A stretch of DNA of 64,000 nt from Thozetella sp. PMI_491 (Eukaryota; Ascomycota; Sordariomycetes; Chaetosphaeriales; Chaetosphaeriaceae). Position numbers and translations under genes: made by a program. Numbering within the stretch: the first letter of the stretch is position 1; each line of letters starts with the position of its first letter. Positions 21,531-33,740 of this stretch are shown in pieces. The notes below the pieces were generated by a model. That model was not told the DNA's origin. It did no database searches and saw only the letters and a list, made by a program, of their open reading frames with translations. The stretch is taken from assembly GCA_021432635.1 (NCBI GenBank), contig MU270017.1, positions 870,566-934,565 on the forward strand, written 5' to 3'.

Positions 21531-23534
21531 TCATGATCATAGGCAGGAGAAGACGGATAGACAGATCTCGGCCATTCTAGCTTCGCTGAGAACGGGTTGA
21601 CCCTAATAACACAACAGGGCCAGGTCGGCATACAAGGCTGGTGAGGAAAGCCATCCGGCTTCGGGGATGTTGTGGTGGCTGCTCGGGATGGTACAGGACG
21701 TGCCCCCCGGGTGTATGGGTATCTATCTACCCCGTAGACGAGACGAAGAAGGCGGAAGAGAGGCGTCGGGCCGCATCTTGTTGGCTGCAAACCGGTCACG
21801 GTCCACGGCAGGCGGGGGAGAGAAGTACAGGACAGCTTGGTATAGCTAGGTACAGTCAGGCGCCCGCGGCCATGTGCCACTGAAACAGAAGGAGGCCAGG
21901 GCCGTCCGGTCTCGGCGCAACACACGAGATCGTAGCGAGCGAACTATACACTGAGAGGACGCTGTATCTAGGCTTTGATTCCACGTTCCGAGAGCTTAAA
22001 TTGGGCCTGTCATATTGGAAACTGGACGACTTCGTCGGTGGACCTGTAGGCTTTCTTTTCGGAGGACAAGCGGACCCCCACCATGAAGTACTGTAGGTTC
22101 CATTTTAGCTCAGTTAGAGAGAGACCCTTTGCAGTCACTGTCTCAGACACGCGGGTGTCGGGTAAGGAGGGACCTCCCAATAGCGGTTTTTAGCCCGGGC
22201 TAGTGCTGTCCACTCCAATACGGCCCGCCGCCGAATTACATACATACATGCAGGAAGCAGGTCGCGAGAGCCGGTCCCATGTCTGGCTTTGGCGGCGCTT
22301 GAGGCCGGAGGAGCTAAGCTGCGAGCGCCAAGACGGCCAGGATCGCGTCACCGTCTAGTCCGCTGCATTGGGCATGGAGCGGGGGCGGCCTGTTGTGGTT
22401 GTGGGCTACCTGGCTGCAAGGCTCTTTTCGACATGCCGAGCAGCTGCAAACCCGATGCCCTGTGACCCGGCTAGTTCGAGTCGCCTCCCTCAGATTGCGC
22501 CGTGGATCGGGACATCTGCCCGTCGCCACAGGCGAAATCAGTGACTGCCGGCATACGGGAGTGACGTGATGCCGGATATAGCGGGGGGGAAGAAACGTAT
22601 TTGATGGGCCGTCGGTGAGATGAAGAAAGGGGCAGGGGGCCACGAGAATCAAGGAAGGAATTAAAAGAAAAATGAAAGAATGACAGCGTCCAGGGCCTCT
22701 CCCCGAGCGCTAGCCTTCCTTGCCTTTGGGGGAGCGACATATTAAGCGCCTGCAGTGCGCCACGCCGAACAGTTGCTGTTGAGTGAATCGAGTTTAGGTC
22801 CCGTCCGAGTCCCTGTCACTTCAGCCTCCCCTAGGAAGTAGGCTGTAAATCCGGTGGGGGAGCGCTGCGGTTTGGGGGGGAATTGGCAACCAAGCTCTCC
22901 GCCCATGTCCCCACGCTGTTTAAGTGATAGGCAAAAGTTAGCTTGTGAAGAAAGAGAGAGAGAGAGAGAAGGGCGCACAAAGAACAAGCAGAGGAGCCCA
23001 ACGAAGGCCACCAGACCCTCCTCCATCAGGCTCGCATTGCAGAAATTCTGAGAAGTGACGGTAGCAGAACGGGTGGCACCGGCTTACCTAGTGGGAGACA
23101 GCCTCCATCCTCCATGGCCGCCTCGCAGGAAGCCTTTGGCGAAGCGCAGTACGAGGTGTAAGTCCACCACCGCCCACCATTAAAAATGGAGAGGGCTGCA
23201 TCTCCAAAGTCCGCCCCTCCACACCCCCCTCCCCCGCCCTCTACTCCCTAGGCCCCCCCCCCCCCCCCATCACGGTCCGGGTCCGGCGGTTGCGGTTTGC
23301 TGTAGAGTAGGTCTCAATGTGCACCCTGTGACCACACATGCCCACCAGGAGAACCAGGAGGGGGGTGTGCAAGAAGGCACAGGAAAGACGAGGACACTCC
23401 CTCCCCTGCTCTAGCTGCCCGTCGGGCCCATTATTAAACCAGGCTCTCCTCCCCGCCGAACTCTCGAGCCCGTTTCCTCTTTTCTTTCCTTTACTTTAGA
23501 ACTAGAGTTACCTTAGGTCAGGTAGACTAAAGCA
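21531..23534. other. Intergenic region, 2 kb
   Basis: It holds the 3' end of the hexokinase-like gene and the promoter of the transporter gene. A 14-bp palindrome, ATGATCATGATCAT, lies at 21527-21540 over the stop codon. A GA dinucleotide tract lies at about 22952-22969 and a C run at about 23251-23268. The ATG at 23114 followed by a GT-type donor near 23156 may be a first exon of the next gene. A tRNA-like box at about 22106-22120 has no partner arms. Confidence 0.5.
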
Positions 23535-25856
23535 ATGAGCTCCCCAGGGGTCATGGTTCTGGCCGGCCGTGGGCCCGGCAGCCCACCGCCGATGCCGGGC
23601 GGCACCGTAGCAGAAGAGCAGCCGCGGCAAGCGCACGAGATCGAGGAGGCCATCGTCGACGAGGACGGTGGCGAGGGCGACTCGGAGACGCCTAGCACTG
23701 AGGCCGACGACATTGACCCCAGTGAGTTCGACTTGATGCTTTCCCGCTCCGTCCAGAGCGGTGGCATGGCCCTCGAGGCCGAGTCGGTCGAGCACAGCAT
23801 GCTTCGCGGGCCCCGGCGCTACAGCATCAGCAGCCACGCCCGGAGCCGGTCCCGCAGCCGAGCGTCGACCGTCATGAGCCGTGGGGGGCGGGGCCTGTCG
23901 GCTGTGGCTCACGAACGCACGCCCCTGCTGGCGGGCTTTAGTGGTACCGGCAGCGGGAACGCGGGCGCGGGGCCGTCCAATGGAAAGGCCGTCCCGCCGG
24001 AACTCGCGGAAGGGCCGGAGGCCGATGGCGGCGCCGGCGTCGGCAAGAAGAGCCCCTTTCTCGGCGGTGTGAGCACCGGGAGGTTCTGGGTCATATTCGG
24101 CACCACGCTGGTTACGCAGTTTATTGCCAACTTTGACGGCACCATCATGGCCTCGTCGCACCCGGCCATCACGTCCTACTTTAACAGCAGCAACTCGGCC
24201 TCGTGGCTGTCAACTGCCTTCTTGCTCACCTCAAGCGCCTTCCAGCCGCTTGTCGGTCGCCTGAGCGACACGGTGGGGCGCAAGCCGCCCTATGTCATTA
24301 CCATCACCATCTTCATGCTCGCGACCGTCTGGTGCGCCCTCGCTGACAGCATGACAAGCCTCATCCTGGCCCGGGCTCTCTGCGGCCTGGGTGCCGGAGG
24401 CATGATGACCATGGGCAGTATTATTGTGAGCGACTTGGTGCCGATCGAGTAAGCCGTTCCCATCCTCCAGTCTATAAAGTAGATGGTGGGGAGCCTTGCC
24501 GCTGACCAAAGCATCCGCGCATGGTAGGATTCGCGGGACATACCAATCTTACATCAATATCACCTACGGTGTTGGCGCTATGCTCGGCGCCGCCACCGGC
24601 GGAGCCATGGTCGACACACTCGGCTGGCGGTGGGAGTTTGGCATCCAGGTCCCCGCGCTGGTCTTGGGCATCTTCGTCGCCATGGTCGCCCTTCCCGACG
24701 ACATTGGCCTATATGGGAAGAAGAAGGAAGGCTTCTGGGAAGCCATGAGGGCCTTCGACTTCAAGGGCTCCATATTGCTATCTTCATCCATCACGTTCCT
24801 CATCCTTGGGCTGGTAAGTGACCATGGCCGTCCCGCCTCATGTTCCGGCCGCTCCCTTTGTTAACACGAACGAATGCGATAGAGTCTGGGAGGAAACGTC
24901 TTTCCATGTGAGTAGCCGTGACGCAGCCTAGCCTACCATTTCCTCCTCTCTCCGCTCGGTGCGTGCTGACCACTGCCAGGGTCTCACCCACTCGTGATTG
25001 CCTCGCTGGTAGCCTTTGCCACCTGCTTCCCTGTGTTTCTCTACTTGGAAACTACTGCCGTCCGACCGGTCATGCCCCTGCGCTTCGTGCGCCAGTCACC
25101 CCACATGAACATCATCTTTTCGAACTTCATTAGCTGTATCATCCTCAATGCCATCTTCTTCAACATGTAAGCATCCCTGCTCCTTGCAGCCTCAGACAAG
25201 GGAGTTGCTAAAACGCTCCAAGACCCCTTTACTTTCAGGCCGTGCTCCTCACCTCCGCCACTACGTCCGGCCTTCGCCTCATGGTCCCAACGCTCGTCGC
25301 CTCCCTGTGCGGCACTGCCACCGGCTTCCTCATCACCTGGACGCGTCGGCTCAAGTGGCCGGTCCTTGGCGGCACCATCGGCTACGTGCTTGGTACAATC
25401 TGCCTGGCTGTGATGCAACGGGGCTGGCCCTCTTTCGCCTACCTGCTCTGTCTTGTGCCGTCGGCGGTATCGCAGGGGTTCATGTTTCCAGGTAGCTTCA
25501 TGGCTATCCTGGCGGCAACGGCGCAGGCCGACATGGCCGTCGTCACAAGTACCCTGATCCTCTGGCGCAGCATGGGAATGGTTCTTGGTGTGGCATCATC
25601 GAGCCTGGTTGTGCAGAATGCCCTCTTCTACTACTTGGAGGTCTTCGTGACGGGCCCCGAGAAGGAGCGGGTGATCGAGACGGTGCGAGAGTCCGTCGAG
25701 AGCATCCAAAAGCTTCCCCATGCGTACCAAGAACAAGTTGTCATGAGCTACGAGGCCGCACTGCGACTAACTTTCATCTGCTGTGTTTTGCTGGCCGTCC
25801 TGAACTTGCTGCTGGTGGTACCCATGAGACTGCCGAGGCTTGGGGACAGGAAATAA
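23535..25856 (+). CDS. MFS transporter, vacuolar basic amino-acid type (Vba/Fnx1-like, DHA2)
   Basis: I infer join(23535..24448, 24528..24813, 24883..24907, 24980..25166, 25223..25856), 681 aa. Members of this group import basic amino acids into the vacuole using the proton gradient. About 180 N-terminal residues are acidic and Ser/Arg-rich, with ERTPLL near residue 127, an acidic-dileucine-like sorting signal seen in vacuolar proteins. Membrane spans follow, with MFS motif A as GRLSDTVGRKPP after the second span; the number of spans fits a 14-span DHA2 carrier. Exon 3 has only 25 nt. All introns have GT..AG ends, and several carry CTGAC branches. A further upstream exon (23114-23155, spliced to 23526) would add MAASQEAFGEAQYE plus TKA in frame. 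This is possible, but the ATG at 23535 is used here. Confidence 0.87.
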
Positions 25857-26854
25857 AGAAGATTTAGGGGAAAGCTAGGCCCGAGGCATTTCAAGGCGTT
25901 GAGGAAAGGACTGGGCATCTGGGTACGCGTTCTGGTTACTTGGGCACAAATGGGAATATAACGACAAAGGGACATTCATCTAACTTAATCAGAACTTTCA
26001 TATACCGAGGGGTTTTGGGACGACAGGCACACGTATTTTTGATTACCTTTTCGAACAGGATGGGATTCATGCCACACTCACGCGGGTTTTAACCGAGATG
26101 ACGTGAGCGAGAGCAGCTATATACACGTCTGCTCCAACCTATGATTCAAGTAGTGACACAGATGGCCGTTCTACAGAGCTACGCGTTTGCCGCTACATGT
26201 TGGCATTCTGTGTCCCAGAGTTTATAGGCTAATTCCACTTAAGAGAACACAGCAAGCAGGGACCTGCTGGGTGGGAGGTGTGTGTAATGGTGTACGTATA
26301 CTTGACGTCCGGTAGCTTTCCCCTGGCTTTTGCTTGTCTAACCTGGTTCTTGGCCTATTCAATAACCTGCCCAGGAGAAGAGCCGCGACCATGCGAGTTA
26401 TGAACTGTGTCGCCTGTATCAAGGCCGGGGCGCGAAAACGGCAGCGATGTCGAAAAAGACATCAGCCAGTCCGAATCTCGCCTCCTGTGGCGAGGAGCCG
26501 AGAGCCGAGCCCGGCATTCAGTTTAGCCCGAGTTTTCGCGCCTTTGCGTATATTGATAGCAGACCTTCACAGCCGGCAGCTTAGCTTTCATAGATTCAGC
26601 AGCCTTCTGCGTCTACTTCTCTGCTACTTTGCCCCTTCCACTAGCGGTAGAAGACAGAACTCACGTTGCCACTTTTGTTGCTATAGCGGGGGAAACTATT
26701 CTACAGCGTTGGCATCTGACAGGGACACATCTGCGCGCCGGAGGCACGGCGGCTGCGAAAAGACTAGGAATGGTTTGCACATGTAATGATATTGCACATG
26801 TCTAGCCCACGGAGCTGTTAATGTTACATTGTCCAATCTATTCCCAGTGCTCCT
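25857..26854. other. Intergenic region between convergent genes
   Basis: About 1 kb lies between the transporter stop and the cef1 stop on the other strand. It should contain both 3' ends. The 150-codon frame at 26334-26786 has no recognisable feature and is not called. Confidence 0.6.
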
Positions 26855-29152
26855 TCAATGATATCCATTAGTCCCGTTCAAAGTCAGCTCGTCAAGCTCA
26901 GCTTTTGTCTTTCTGTACAGCTCTTGTGCTTCACGCTCCCGCGTGCTCACAAAGCCCACCTCGTCACGCAGAGCTGCCAGGCGCCGCTGGATGGTGGCCT
27001 CTTCCGAGATGCGCAGCTGCTTGAAGCCGACCAGGGCGTTCTTAGCCTGCTCAAGGGCTTCGTGCGCATCACCTAGTTTCTTGCGCAGCATGTTGGCGCG
27101 ATTCTTGTATCCACCAAGATGTAGCTCCAGCTTCTTCTCTAACTTGTTCCCCTTCTCTGCCGACGCGATCACCGAGTCTTGGACTTCTTCAATGGTCGCC
27201 TTCAAGGTCAGAACCTCTTCGTCCTCATCGTCATCGTAGCATCCTAGACCTAGGAGGAGAGCGTTGGGGTTCTCCTTCTCCCAGGCAGTCCGCGTGTTTT
27301 TGGGAATGTCTCCGGCCTCCATCACAACCTGGAGACGAGCCTCCGCCAACGCGTCGTCGTCAAAATGGTCCAGCTGCACGGGCTTGGCCCCCGACTTCGC
27401 TCCTGGCAGCGGAAACTTGATAGAATCACTAGCGATGAGCAGGGCGGCTTCGTGGGCAATGAGAGCCTCGGCTGGGTCTGCTGCTTGCGCCGAGGCCTTA
27501 ACCAAGGAGCTGAGATCGACTGTAACAGGCCGGGGAAGACCGCGCTGCATGACTTGGGTCCGTCTCCTGCGCTCTAGAAGCTCCTGTGCTTCACGCAGCT
27601 CACGCTCACGACGGTCACGGTCAGCGGCATCCTCCTCCATCTCCTCGGCTGTCTGGGGCTCGGGCTGCTCTTCTGGCAACTCGAGGTCCCATTCCGTATC
27701 CTTGGGCTTCGGCAAGGAGGATAGGCCTTGCTTCAGCTGGTGTCGCAGGGCCATGTTTCGCGTTTTCGGGTCGCCGGGGGTGTCTACGGCGTTCAGCGCA
27801 AAGCTATCCCTTGGTGTTCGCATAGGCGTCTGGCCAGGCCGGAGAGGCGTCGCCCCCCCGTTAGGACCTGCATGAAGAGGCGTGGCCAGTGGGTTTGGCG
27901 TTGCCATAACCTGCTTGCGCGGCGCGGCTGATTCGAACCCAGTCGACCCCGAGCCTTCACGCAGTGGGGTGTTCTCCTCGCCGAGGAGAGATGATTGGGT
28001 ATTAGTTAGCGCCCGGATGTTGCGGATTTCGTTGGCAATGCGGTCTTCCTGGGCGGGTGCCATCGGGGTGCGGATCGGCGCATTGGAGTTGAGAGCGGCA
28101 TAGTCGCTGACCAGACCGCGTGTAGCTTCGTTTTCGCTTTCTCTGGCTAGCACATTGGCGCGCTCGCCAACCATGCCCATCTTCACGATGTCCTCAAGCT
28201 CGCCCTCTGAGACCTGAGGAGCTGGCAGGACCAACGCCCGTCGCTTGCTGCTCTGCTCCGCCTCGCGCACCTTCTGCATCTGCGCTGCCTTCTTGGCGGC
28301 CTCCGAGAGACCCTCCTTGTTCTCGTTCTTCCTCCGCTTGCGGTCACCATCCTCGTCTTGGTCCCCTTTCCGCTTGTTCCCGGTCTGGAGCTTCTTGGGG
28401 TCGAAGTTGGCTCGCTGATATTCATTGCGCTGCATCTCCTCGCTCGTATCGTAGAACCCAGTGGCCGGCTTGTGTTCAAACGGGATGTCGGCATTGTAGT
28501 CCATCTGCCCCTTCTTCCGAGTGACGACTTTGATGTTGATGCCGGCGGTCTTCAGCTCGCGACGCTTCTGGAGCGCCGCGAGACGCTTCGCTTCCTCCTG
28601 TTGCCTCTCTCGCGCCTTTCGTTTCGCCTTCTTTCCTTGCGTGTTCGCGAGACGCGCACGAGCCTCGCTCAGCATCTCCTTCTCATCCTCGTCGAGATCG
28701 ATCGTGTCGGGACGGGCGGGCTTTGTTTCGGGATCTGGGTCAACCTCTCCGGGACGCAAGCGGCGGAGGTCATCAGCCGACGGCGCCTGGGTCTCGTCTC
28801 CGGCGCCAGTGAGGCCCAGGGCAGACTCTCGCTGATCGGCCTCGTCCAGAAGCTTCTGGTAGCGCTCGAGACACTGATTCGCGGTGCGGCCGACCATGGG
28901 GGCGATGGTGCGCCATTGCGAGGGCATCAACTTGGCGAGATGCAAAAGCTTCTCATCTTCCTCCTTGCTCCACTCGATCTTTTTGATGCTCGGGTCGAGC
29001 CACTCGTTCCATCGCGCCTTGCACTGCTTGGCCGTCTTGCGCGCGAGGAGCGACGACACGCGAGCCCACTGGTTCAGCCCATACTTGCTGACGGCGGCCT
29101 TGAGGATCTCGTCCTCGAGGTTCTGCCAAACGCCTCCCTTGACCACCGGCAT
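26855..29152 (-). CDS. cef1: Pre-mRNA-splicing factor Cef1/CDC5L
   Basis: This is a single exon of 765 aa starting at [15 protein letters not shown]; the open frame continues upstream without a better start. Cef1/CDC5L is a core subunit of the Prp19 (NineTeen) complex and helps form the catalytic spliceosome in the nucleus. Two Myb repeats occupy about residues 7-106, with the Trp positions in [39 protein letters not shown] and [14 protein letters not shown] long charged middle with nuclear-localisation-like clusters ([20 protein letters not shown]) follows. Then comes a region with repeated TP dipeptides ([23 protein letters not shown]), as in CDC5L, and a coiled-coil C-terminus. Length matches fungal Cef1. 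It is divergently arranged with bre2, with 466 bases between the ATGs. Confidence 0.96.
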   Translation of the reverse strand: MPVVKGGVWQNLEDEILKAAVSKYGLNQWARVSSLLARKTAKQCKARWNEWLDPSIKKIEWSKEEDEKLLHLAKLMPSQWRTIAPMVGRTANQCLERYQKLLDEADQRESALGLTGAGDETQAPSADDLRRLRPGEVDPDPETKPARPDTIDLDEDEKEMLSEARARLANTQGKKAKRKARERQQEEAKRLAALQKRRELKTAGINIKVVTRKKGQMDYNADIPFEHKPATGFYDTSEEMQRNEYQRANFDPKKLQTGNKRKGDQDEDGDRKRRKNENKEGLSEAAKKAAQMQKVREAEQSSKRRALVLPAPQVSEGELEDIVKMGMVGERANVLARESENEATRGLVSDYAALNSNAPIRTPMAPAQEDRIANEIRNIRALTNTQSSLLGEENTPLREGSGSTGFESAAPRKQVMATPNPLATPLHAGPNGGATPLRPGQTPMRTPRDSFALNAVDTPGDPKTRNMALRHQLKQGLSSLPKPKDTEWDLELPEEQPEPQTAEEMEEDAADRDRRERELREAQELLERRRRTQVMQRGLPRPVTVDLSSLVKASAQAADPAEALIAHEAALLIASDSIKFPLPGAKSGAKPVQLDHFDDDALAEARLQVVMEAGDIPKNTRTAWEKENPNALLLGLGCYDDDEDEEVLTLKATIEEVQDSVIASAEKGNKLEKKLELHLGGYKNRANMLRKKLGDAHEALEQAKNALVGFKQLRISEEATIQRRLAALRDEVGFVSTREREAQELYRKTKAELDELTLNGTNGYH

Positions 29153-29618
29153 CTTGTCGATTGCGCTGTGCTGCTGGCGGGGCGGTTTGTCGCGCTGAGT
29201 GGCCCGGCTGAGATGGATGTAGAGTGCGACGATTGCGAAGCGAAGGGTTTGGTTGGGTTTGGCACGTCTTGTCAAGATGTCGAAATTTAGGTGGGGCTTT
29301 CTTAGTGGATCCTGGCAAGGCTGCGGATGGCAACGAGTTCTGATTGGATACACTTGCCACCACCAGCCACTTTTCACGCAGGTCGCGTCGGCGCGGCTGC
29401 GATTGGGTTGGAGCTTCATCATTGGCCCGGCCCAGCTCAAGCACCTCACTTTGCGATTGTGCTTGCACGTCGACCTCGACTACCCGTCTGCCCCACCATG
29501 AACTTCTACAACTAGCATTCCCCGTCGTATCTGAAGCGTCACCTTCTTCTTTGCGATCTTTGCCAACCTCCACCCTCTTGCTCCCTCGTCCTAGTCCCAG
29601 CGATTGAGCTCGCGAAAG
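29153..29618. promoter_or_regulatory. Bidirectional promoter region of cef1 and bre2
   Basis: Only 466 bases separate the divergent ATGs of cef1 and bre2. The bre2-side leader is C/T-rich. No individual binding site is claimed. Confidence 0.7.
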
Positions 29619-31419
29619 ATGGCGTCGGAAGCTCGAACCCCCCAGAGAGAGGTGACGCCTACCACGAGCGCGCTCCCTTCTTCTATCCCCCAGAAGCGTG
29701 CGATTGATGAAGAGTACACCCCGGCCGTGTCGTCACCCCTCAACCTAGAGAGCAAACCTCCCTCAAAGGCGCAGGTCCAGGCCCCAGAAGACAACCAAGG
29801 CTCGGGCCGCGAGAAGAGAACGAAGAAGGACTCGCTGAAGAAGCGGGAGTCTAAGGGCATCACCAGCGGACAAGAAAGTTCAAGGGCAACACCCGATCCC
29901 AAAGGCAAAGATCCGATCCCAGGGGAGCTTGCCCCTGCCAGATACAAGATCGCGCATCCCAAGCCGACTGATTTTGAGCCCGCGCGCGGCCCGGTCTTCA
30001 TCAGCCATCATGAAGTGCGCGATCGCGACGGCCGAACCATTGAGTTCGTTGAAACCTCTGAGCAGTACGTGCTGGCGGCATACCCCTATTCCCTTAGTTA
30101 TTACTCATCTAACTCGTTGTAGTGTTCATAACAAGAAGAACTTCCAATACATCCACTGCATAGCAGATCCGGCCTTCCCCTCCTCCATATACTACCGCCA
30201 GACCGAACCCGAGCCGCATGGCCCGCACATGAGTTTCGAGGATGCAGCGTCGCACATGTTCTTTGACAAGGGGGGGAAGCATGTCACTTCGAATAAGGGA
30301 TTCCGGACCTCGAGGGCGAACGTGGCCGTGCGAGAAGGCCGCTGGTACTGGGAGTGCAAGATCACCCAGGGCACGTTGAAAACCCGAGGCGAAGGTGACC
30401 CTGAGTCACATGGCCACGTGCGCGTTGGTTTCGCACGGAGAGAGGCGTCGCTAGACGCGCCAGTCGGTTTTGATGCTTACAGCTATGGCATCCGAGATGT
30501 CGCAGGCCAGAAGGTACACATGTCGCGTCCGAAGGACTTCTTTCCACCTGGAGATGACTTAAGGGAAGGGGACGTCATAGGCCTTGAGATTCAACTGCCA
30601 TCGGAACACCTCCACCGAAAAGTTGTTCTTGGCCAGTACAACCCAGCAGTCGACCTGGTCGATGACGAGGCGGATCCCGGAGACGAAGCTCCAAACATCG
30701 TCCGGGACCGCATACCCATTCGGTTCAAGGCACACATCTATTTCGAGAAGATTGATTACCACACCACCAAAGAGCTGGATGACCTCATGAACCCCTCTCC
30801 CATGAGCAGCTCAGGCTCCCATGGCTCTTCAGAGTCCCCTAACCCGCATCACCGAACTCCAGCCCTCCGAACCCTACCAAACTCGTTCATCAAGATCTAC
30901 AAGAATGGTGTGCTTATGGGCACGCCTTTCAGTAACCTCCTCGCCTTCCTACCCCCGGCATCGAAGCCCCTGCAACAGCCAGGTGCTCGAGAGGGCCTAG
31001 ACGATGGGATGCTTGGGTACTACCCGGCTGTGAGTGTGTTCCGCGGAGGAGCGGCCGAGGTGAATTTCGGCCCCAAGTTCTGGTTCCCTCCCCCTGGGTT
31101 CGAGAAGCTCTCTTCGGCGGGGGAAGACGTAGAGATGGGAGATGCCACGGCCACAGAGCCTCCGCCGCAACCTCAGCAGCTAGTGCTGAACCAGATCACG
31201 CTTGGTAACGACAAGATCCGTGCCGTGAGCGAGCGGTACGATGAGCAGATTGTGGAGGATATCGTCTACGACTTGATTGACGAGGTCGGCTTCTGGGTGC
31301 TCGATGGCGGGAAAGCGCCTGGTGGTACCGGCAAGGACGGTAAGGTTGGCGAGACAGGGCGTGTCGGTCTGGCAGCGACCGGACAGGAGGAGATTAAAGA
31401 AATTATTCAGGACGACTAA
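29619..31419 (+). CDS. bre2: COMPASS complex SPRY subunit Bre2 (ASH2L homologue)
   Basis: I infer join(29619..30064, 30123..31419), 580 aa. Bre2 is a subunit of the Set1/COMPASS histone H3K4 methyltransferase and binds Sdc1 through a C-terminal motif. The first 105 residues are disordered and Lys/Ser/Pro-rich. The SPRY domain begins around residues 150-200: FDKGGKHVTSNKGFRTSRAN, VREGRWYWECKI, and then HVRVGFARREASLDAPVGFD and YSYGIRD. Its second half includes FIKIYKNGVLMG and YYPAVSVFRGG and is interrupted by an acidic insertion. The tail IVEDIVYDLIDEVGFW is probably the Sdc1-interacting region. The 58-nt intron has a GTACGT donor and CTAAC branch and restores the frame as SEQHVHNKKNF. Confidence 0.94.
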
Positions 31420-31848
31420 ACACTCAGGGATGAATCTAAGGTGCCAGACTGGGCTAGTGGTCGCCCATGTGCTCAGGTTTGTGGGCTTTTACGAACATTG
31501 ATACCCAAGGCGCAGGTCTGTGTGTACATGGACAAGGGGGCGGGGCAAAAACGGTTGTCAAAAGCAATACCAGCTAGCTGCTTGAGCCCTGCATATCCCA
31601 TTTAAAAAACAAGGCTGCCATCTAGCCTTGTTTATAAAGCAGCCCATCCGTGCGTCAAATATCAGGCCATTCTCAGAAGCCGTCGTTGTTGAGTAGCGCC
31701 AGTCTCTCTAGTGGCACATTATTCTCAGCCATAACCACTGCTAACTGATCTGGACCACTAACTGTGCTAATTTCATTAATCATTCAGAAGCACTGGAAGT
31801 GCGGGTATCGAAATCATCGTCTCTCAAGGCAGCGTAGATCCCCACTGC
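31420..31848. other. Intergenic region between convergent 3' ends
   Basis: These 429 bases contain the 3' ends of bre2 and of the minus-strand membrane-protein gene. No gene is seen. Confidence 0.6.
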
Positions 31849-33209
31849 TCATCGACTGCTTTGCCGATCCGGTCCAATGGGCGGCCGGGGCAGACTAGGG
31901 CCAGAACTGGTTTCCTCCGTCGGGGTCTCGATTATGATCGGCGTCTGGCGTTCCAGGCGATCGCTGCCAGCCGCGGGTGGCTCTGGCAGAGTTGGATCGT
32001 CTGGAAGCTCTTCAATCCGGGAGCTACCGTCAATCGGTTTGTCTTGGCCCTCGCGCTCCAAGCGGACCTCGCGGCCCCGTTTGTGGCAGTACCAGAGGAC
32101 AAATAGAAGCACTGCGTCATTGCAGTTAGTGAATTGCATGCAGTAGATGTGGAAGGGATAAGCTTACGGAATAACGCCACGCTCCAGATAACGTTTGTAC
32201 CAATGAAGGCTGGCCATCGCAACTTGAGGGCGTTCATAATGGCCTTGAGCATACCCACGACGGCACCAGGCTTCGTAACCAGGTCAGACAGGCTTTTTGG
32301 CAGCAGCATGCGCTTGGCGGCCCCCTTGAGACCACCACTGGCGGCAGCTTCGGCCGCGGTCAGGCCCTGGGCCTCGGCCGCGACGGCTAGGATCTCGGGG
32401 GCAAGGGTCGTGCTCAGCTTGTCTGGTAGCTGGGTCACCAACTTCTTCATCGACTTTGGAAGTTTCTCGTAGTTGCCGGCGAGCTTGCCGTCTTTGTCGT
32501 CTAGCAGTGATGTGAGGTCGTTCACCGCAGTCGGGACGCCGTTCACTAGATCCTTGAGGACGACGGTGAACTTTTGTACGAGCTCAGTGGATTCTGCCGA
32601 GAGGGAGAAGGCTTTGTTGTTGCGTGCCGACAAGTTCAGGTCGTCGAGGACTCGGGTGAGGTCGTCTTTCTCGCGGTCGACCTCGGGCTCCGCGACAGCC
32701 AGGTGGTCGGCGTGGGGCTTCAGGCCTTCCTTCGTCTCCTTCTTCTTCTCTTTGTCCTTGTCGCGACGTAGGTAGATCGACAGGCGATTTGCCTGCTTCG
32801 CGAATAGGCCTTTCCCATCCTTCTCTTTGAACTTCTCAACCTCCTTGCCCTTCCCCTTGTCGTTCGTCCCCTTCAGAGCAATGAAGGACTCAGAATCGCT
32901 GTCCCAGGTCAAGTCCGGCGTTTTAACGCGCGGAGGAAGCGGTGGTTTAACGCCATCATCTTCGTCGTTTCCGTTGTGGCTTGGAGCGCTGGCGGTCAGC
33001 TGCTCGAGGAAGCGCTCATCATCGTCGTCCAATACCGGCGTTTCGTCGTCCTCTGGGAAGTTGACTGGAGGTGGTTTGGGCGTCGAAATGACGCGGCTAG
33101 GCTCGTGCGGGCTGAAAGCGGCAACTTCAGCCTTCGCGCTCTCCTCGGCCTTGTCTACCTTCGCAGCCTTGTTCTTCTTGAACTTCTTGTAAGCGAAGTA
33201 CTCGAGCAT
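31849..33209 (-). CDS. Single-pass membrane protein of unknown function
   Basis: I infer complement(join(31849..32111, 32168..33209)), 434 aa. The N-terminus is MLEYFAYKKFKKNKAAK, and the first 200 residues are highly charged, disordered and Lys/Asp/Glu-rich. Residues about 205-330 are helical, with repeated amphipathic segments (LTRVLDDLNLSARN, VQKFTVVLKDLVNGVP, MKKLVTQLPDKLS). One membrane span crosses the splice junction (WPAFIGTNVIWSVALFLLLFVLWYC), followed by a short basic stop-transfer segment and a Pro-rich tail. The orientation is probably N-terminus cytosolic. I recognise this as a conserved type of filamentous-ascomycete protein without an assigned role. The intron has GTAAGC and CAG ends. 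Confidence 0.83.
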
Positions 33210-33740
33210 GGTCGCGGCTCAGGAGTGTCCCCGCGTAGTGGCCGAGCTTTCAGTGAGTGGCAGAGTTGGTATGTATGGTCTTGGGTTTCTCAAGAGGAGG
33301 AGGAGTAGTAGCAGGTCAGAAAAAACTAGCGGCCTTGTTTTACTTGCGCGGCAAAATTCCACATGACATGCTACGCTTTTGACCTCCTGGGTCTGGATTG
33401 CGTCGACGACTTGGAGGGGAGCTTGAGCTTTCAGCCACAGCTGCACTGCCACAATGATGTCACTAGACCACGGTCGAGACCCCCACAGCCAAGGAGGCCT
33501 CTACCCCTAAGGTCGTGGGGAACGAGCCGCATATGCAAGCAAACATTGGTGTGGCGACTACGAGGCGTGGACTGGCACGGACAGCGCATGGCGCCAAATA
33601 GACTTTGGCCGAGGTCGACGGGACAGGACAGGATGTTAGGGTCAAATAATCAAGTCTCATACTGGAGTCTCTCGCGGTTTCTTTCCAGGTAGGCATGCTT
33701 GGTGGGGTATCTCGTATTGTACAAGCGTTGTTCGGGTTTC
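33210..33740. other. Spacer between nse1 and the membrane-protein gene
   Basis: Both genes are on the minus strand. These 531 bases should hold the nse1 3' end and the promoter of the downstream gene. No other feature is supported. Confidence 0.6.

Noticed and set aside
22106..22140. tRNA-like TAGCTCAGTTAGAGAG sequence
   Set aside because: It resembles a D-arm/A-box but no T-arm, B-box or acceptor-stem partner is found in the next 100 bases.
26334..26786. 150-codon ORF between transporter and cef1
   Set aside because: There is no motif and no promoter or splice context; it lies in the 3' regions of two convergent genes.
28358..29290. 310-codon plus-strand ORF opposite cef1
   Set aside because: It is the antisense shadow of the Cef1 Myb domain coding region, which is unambiguous.
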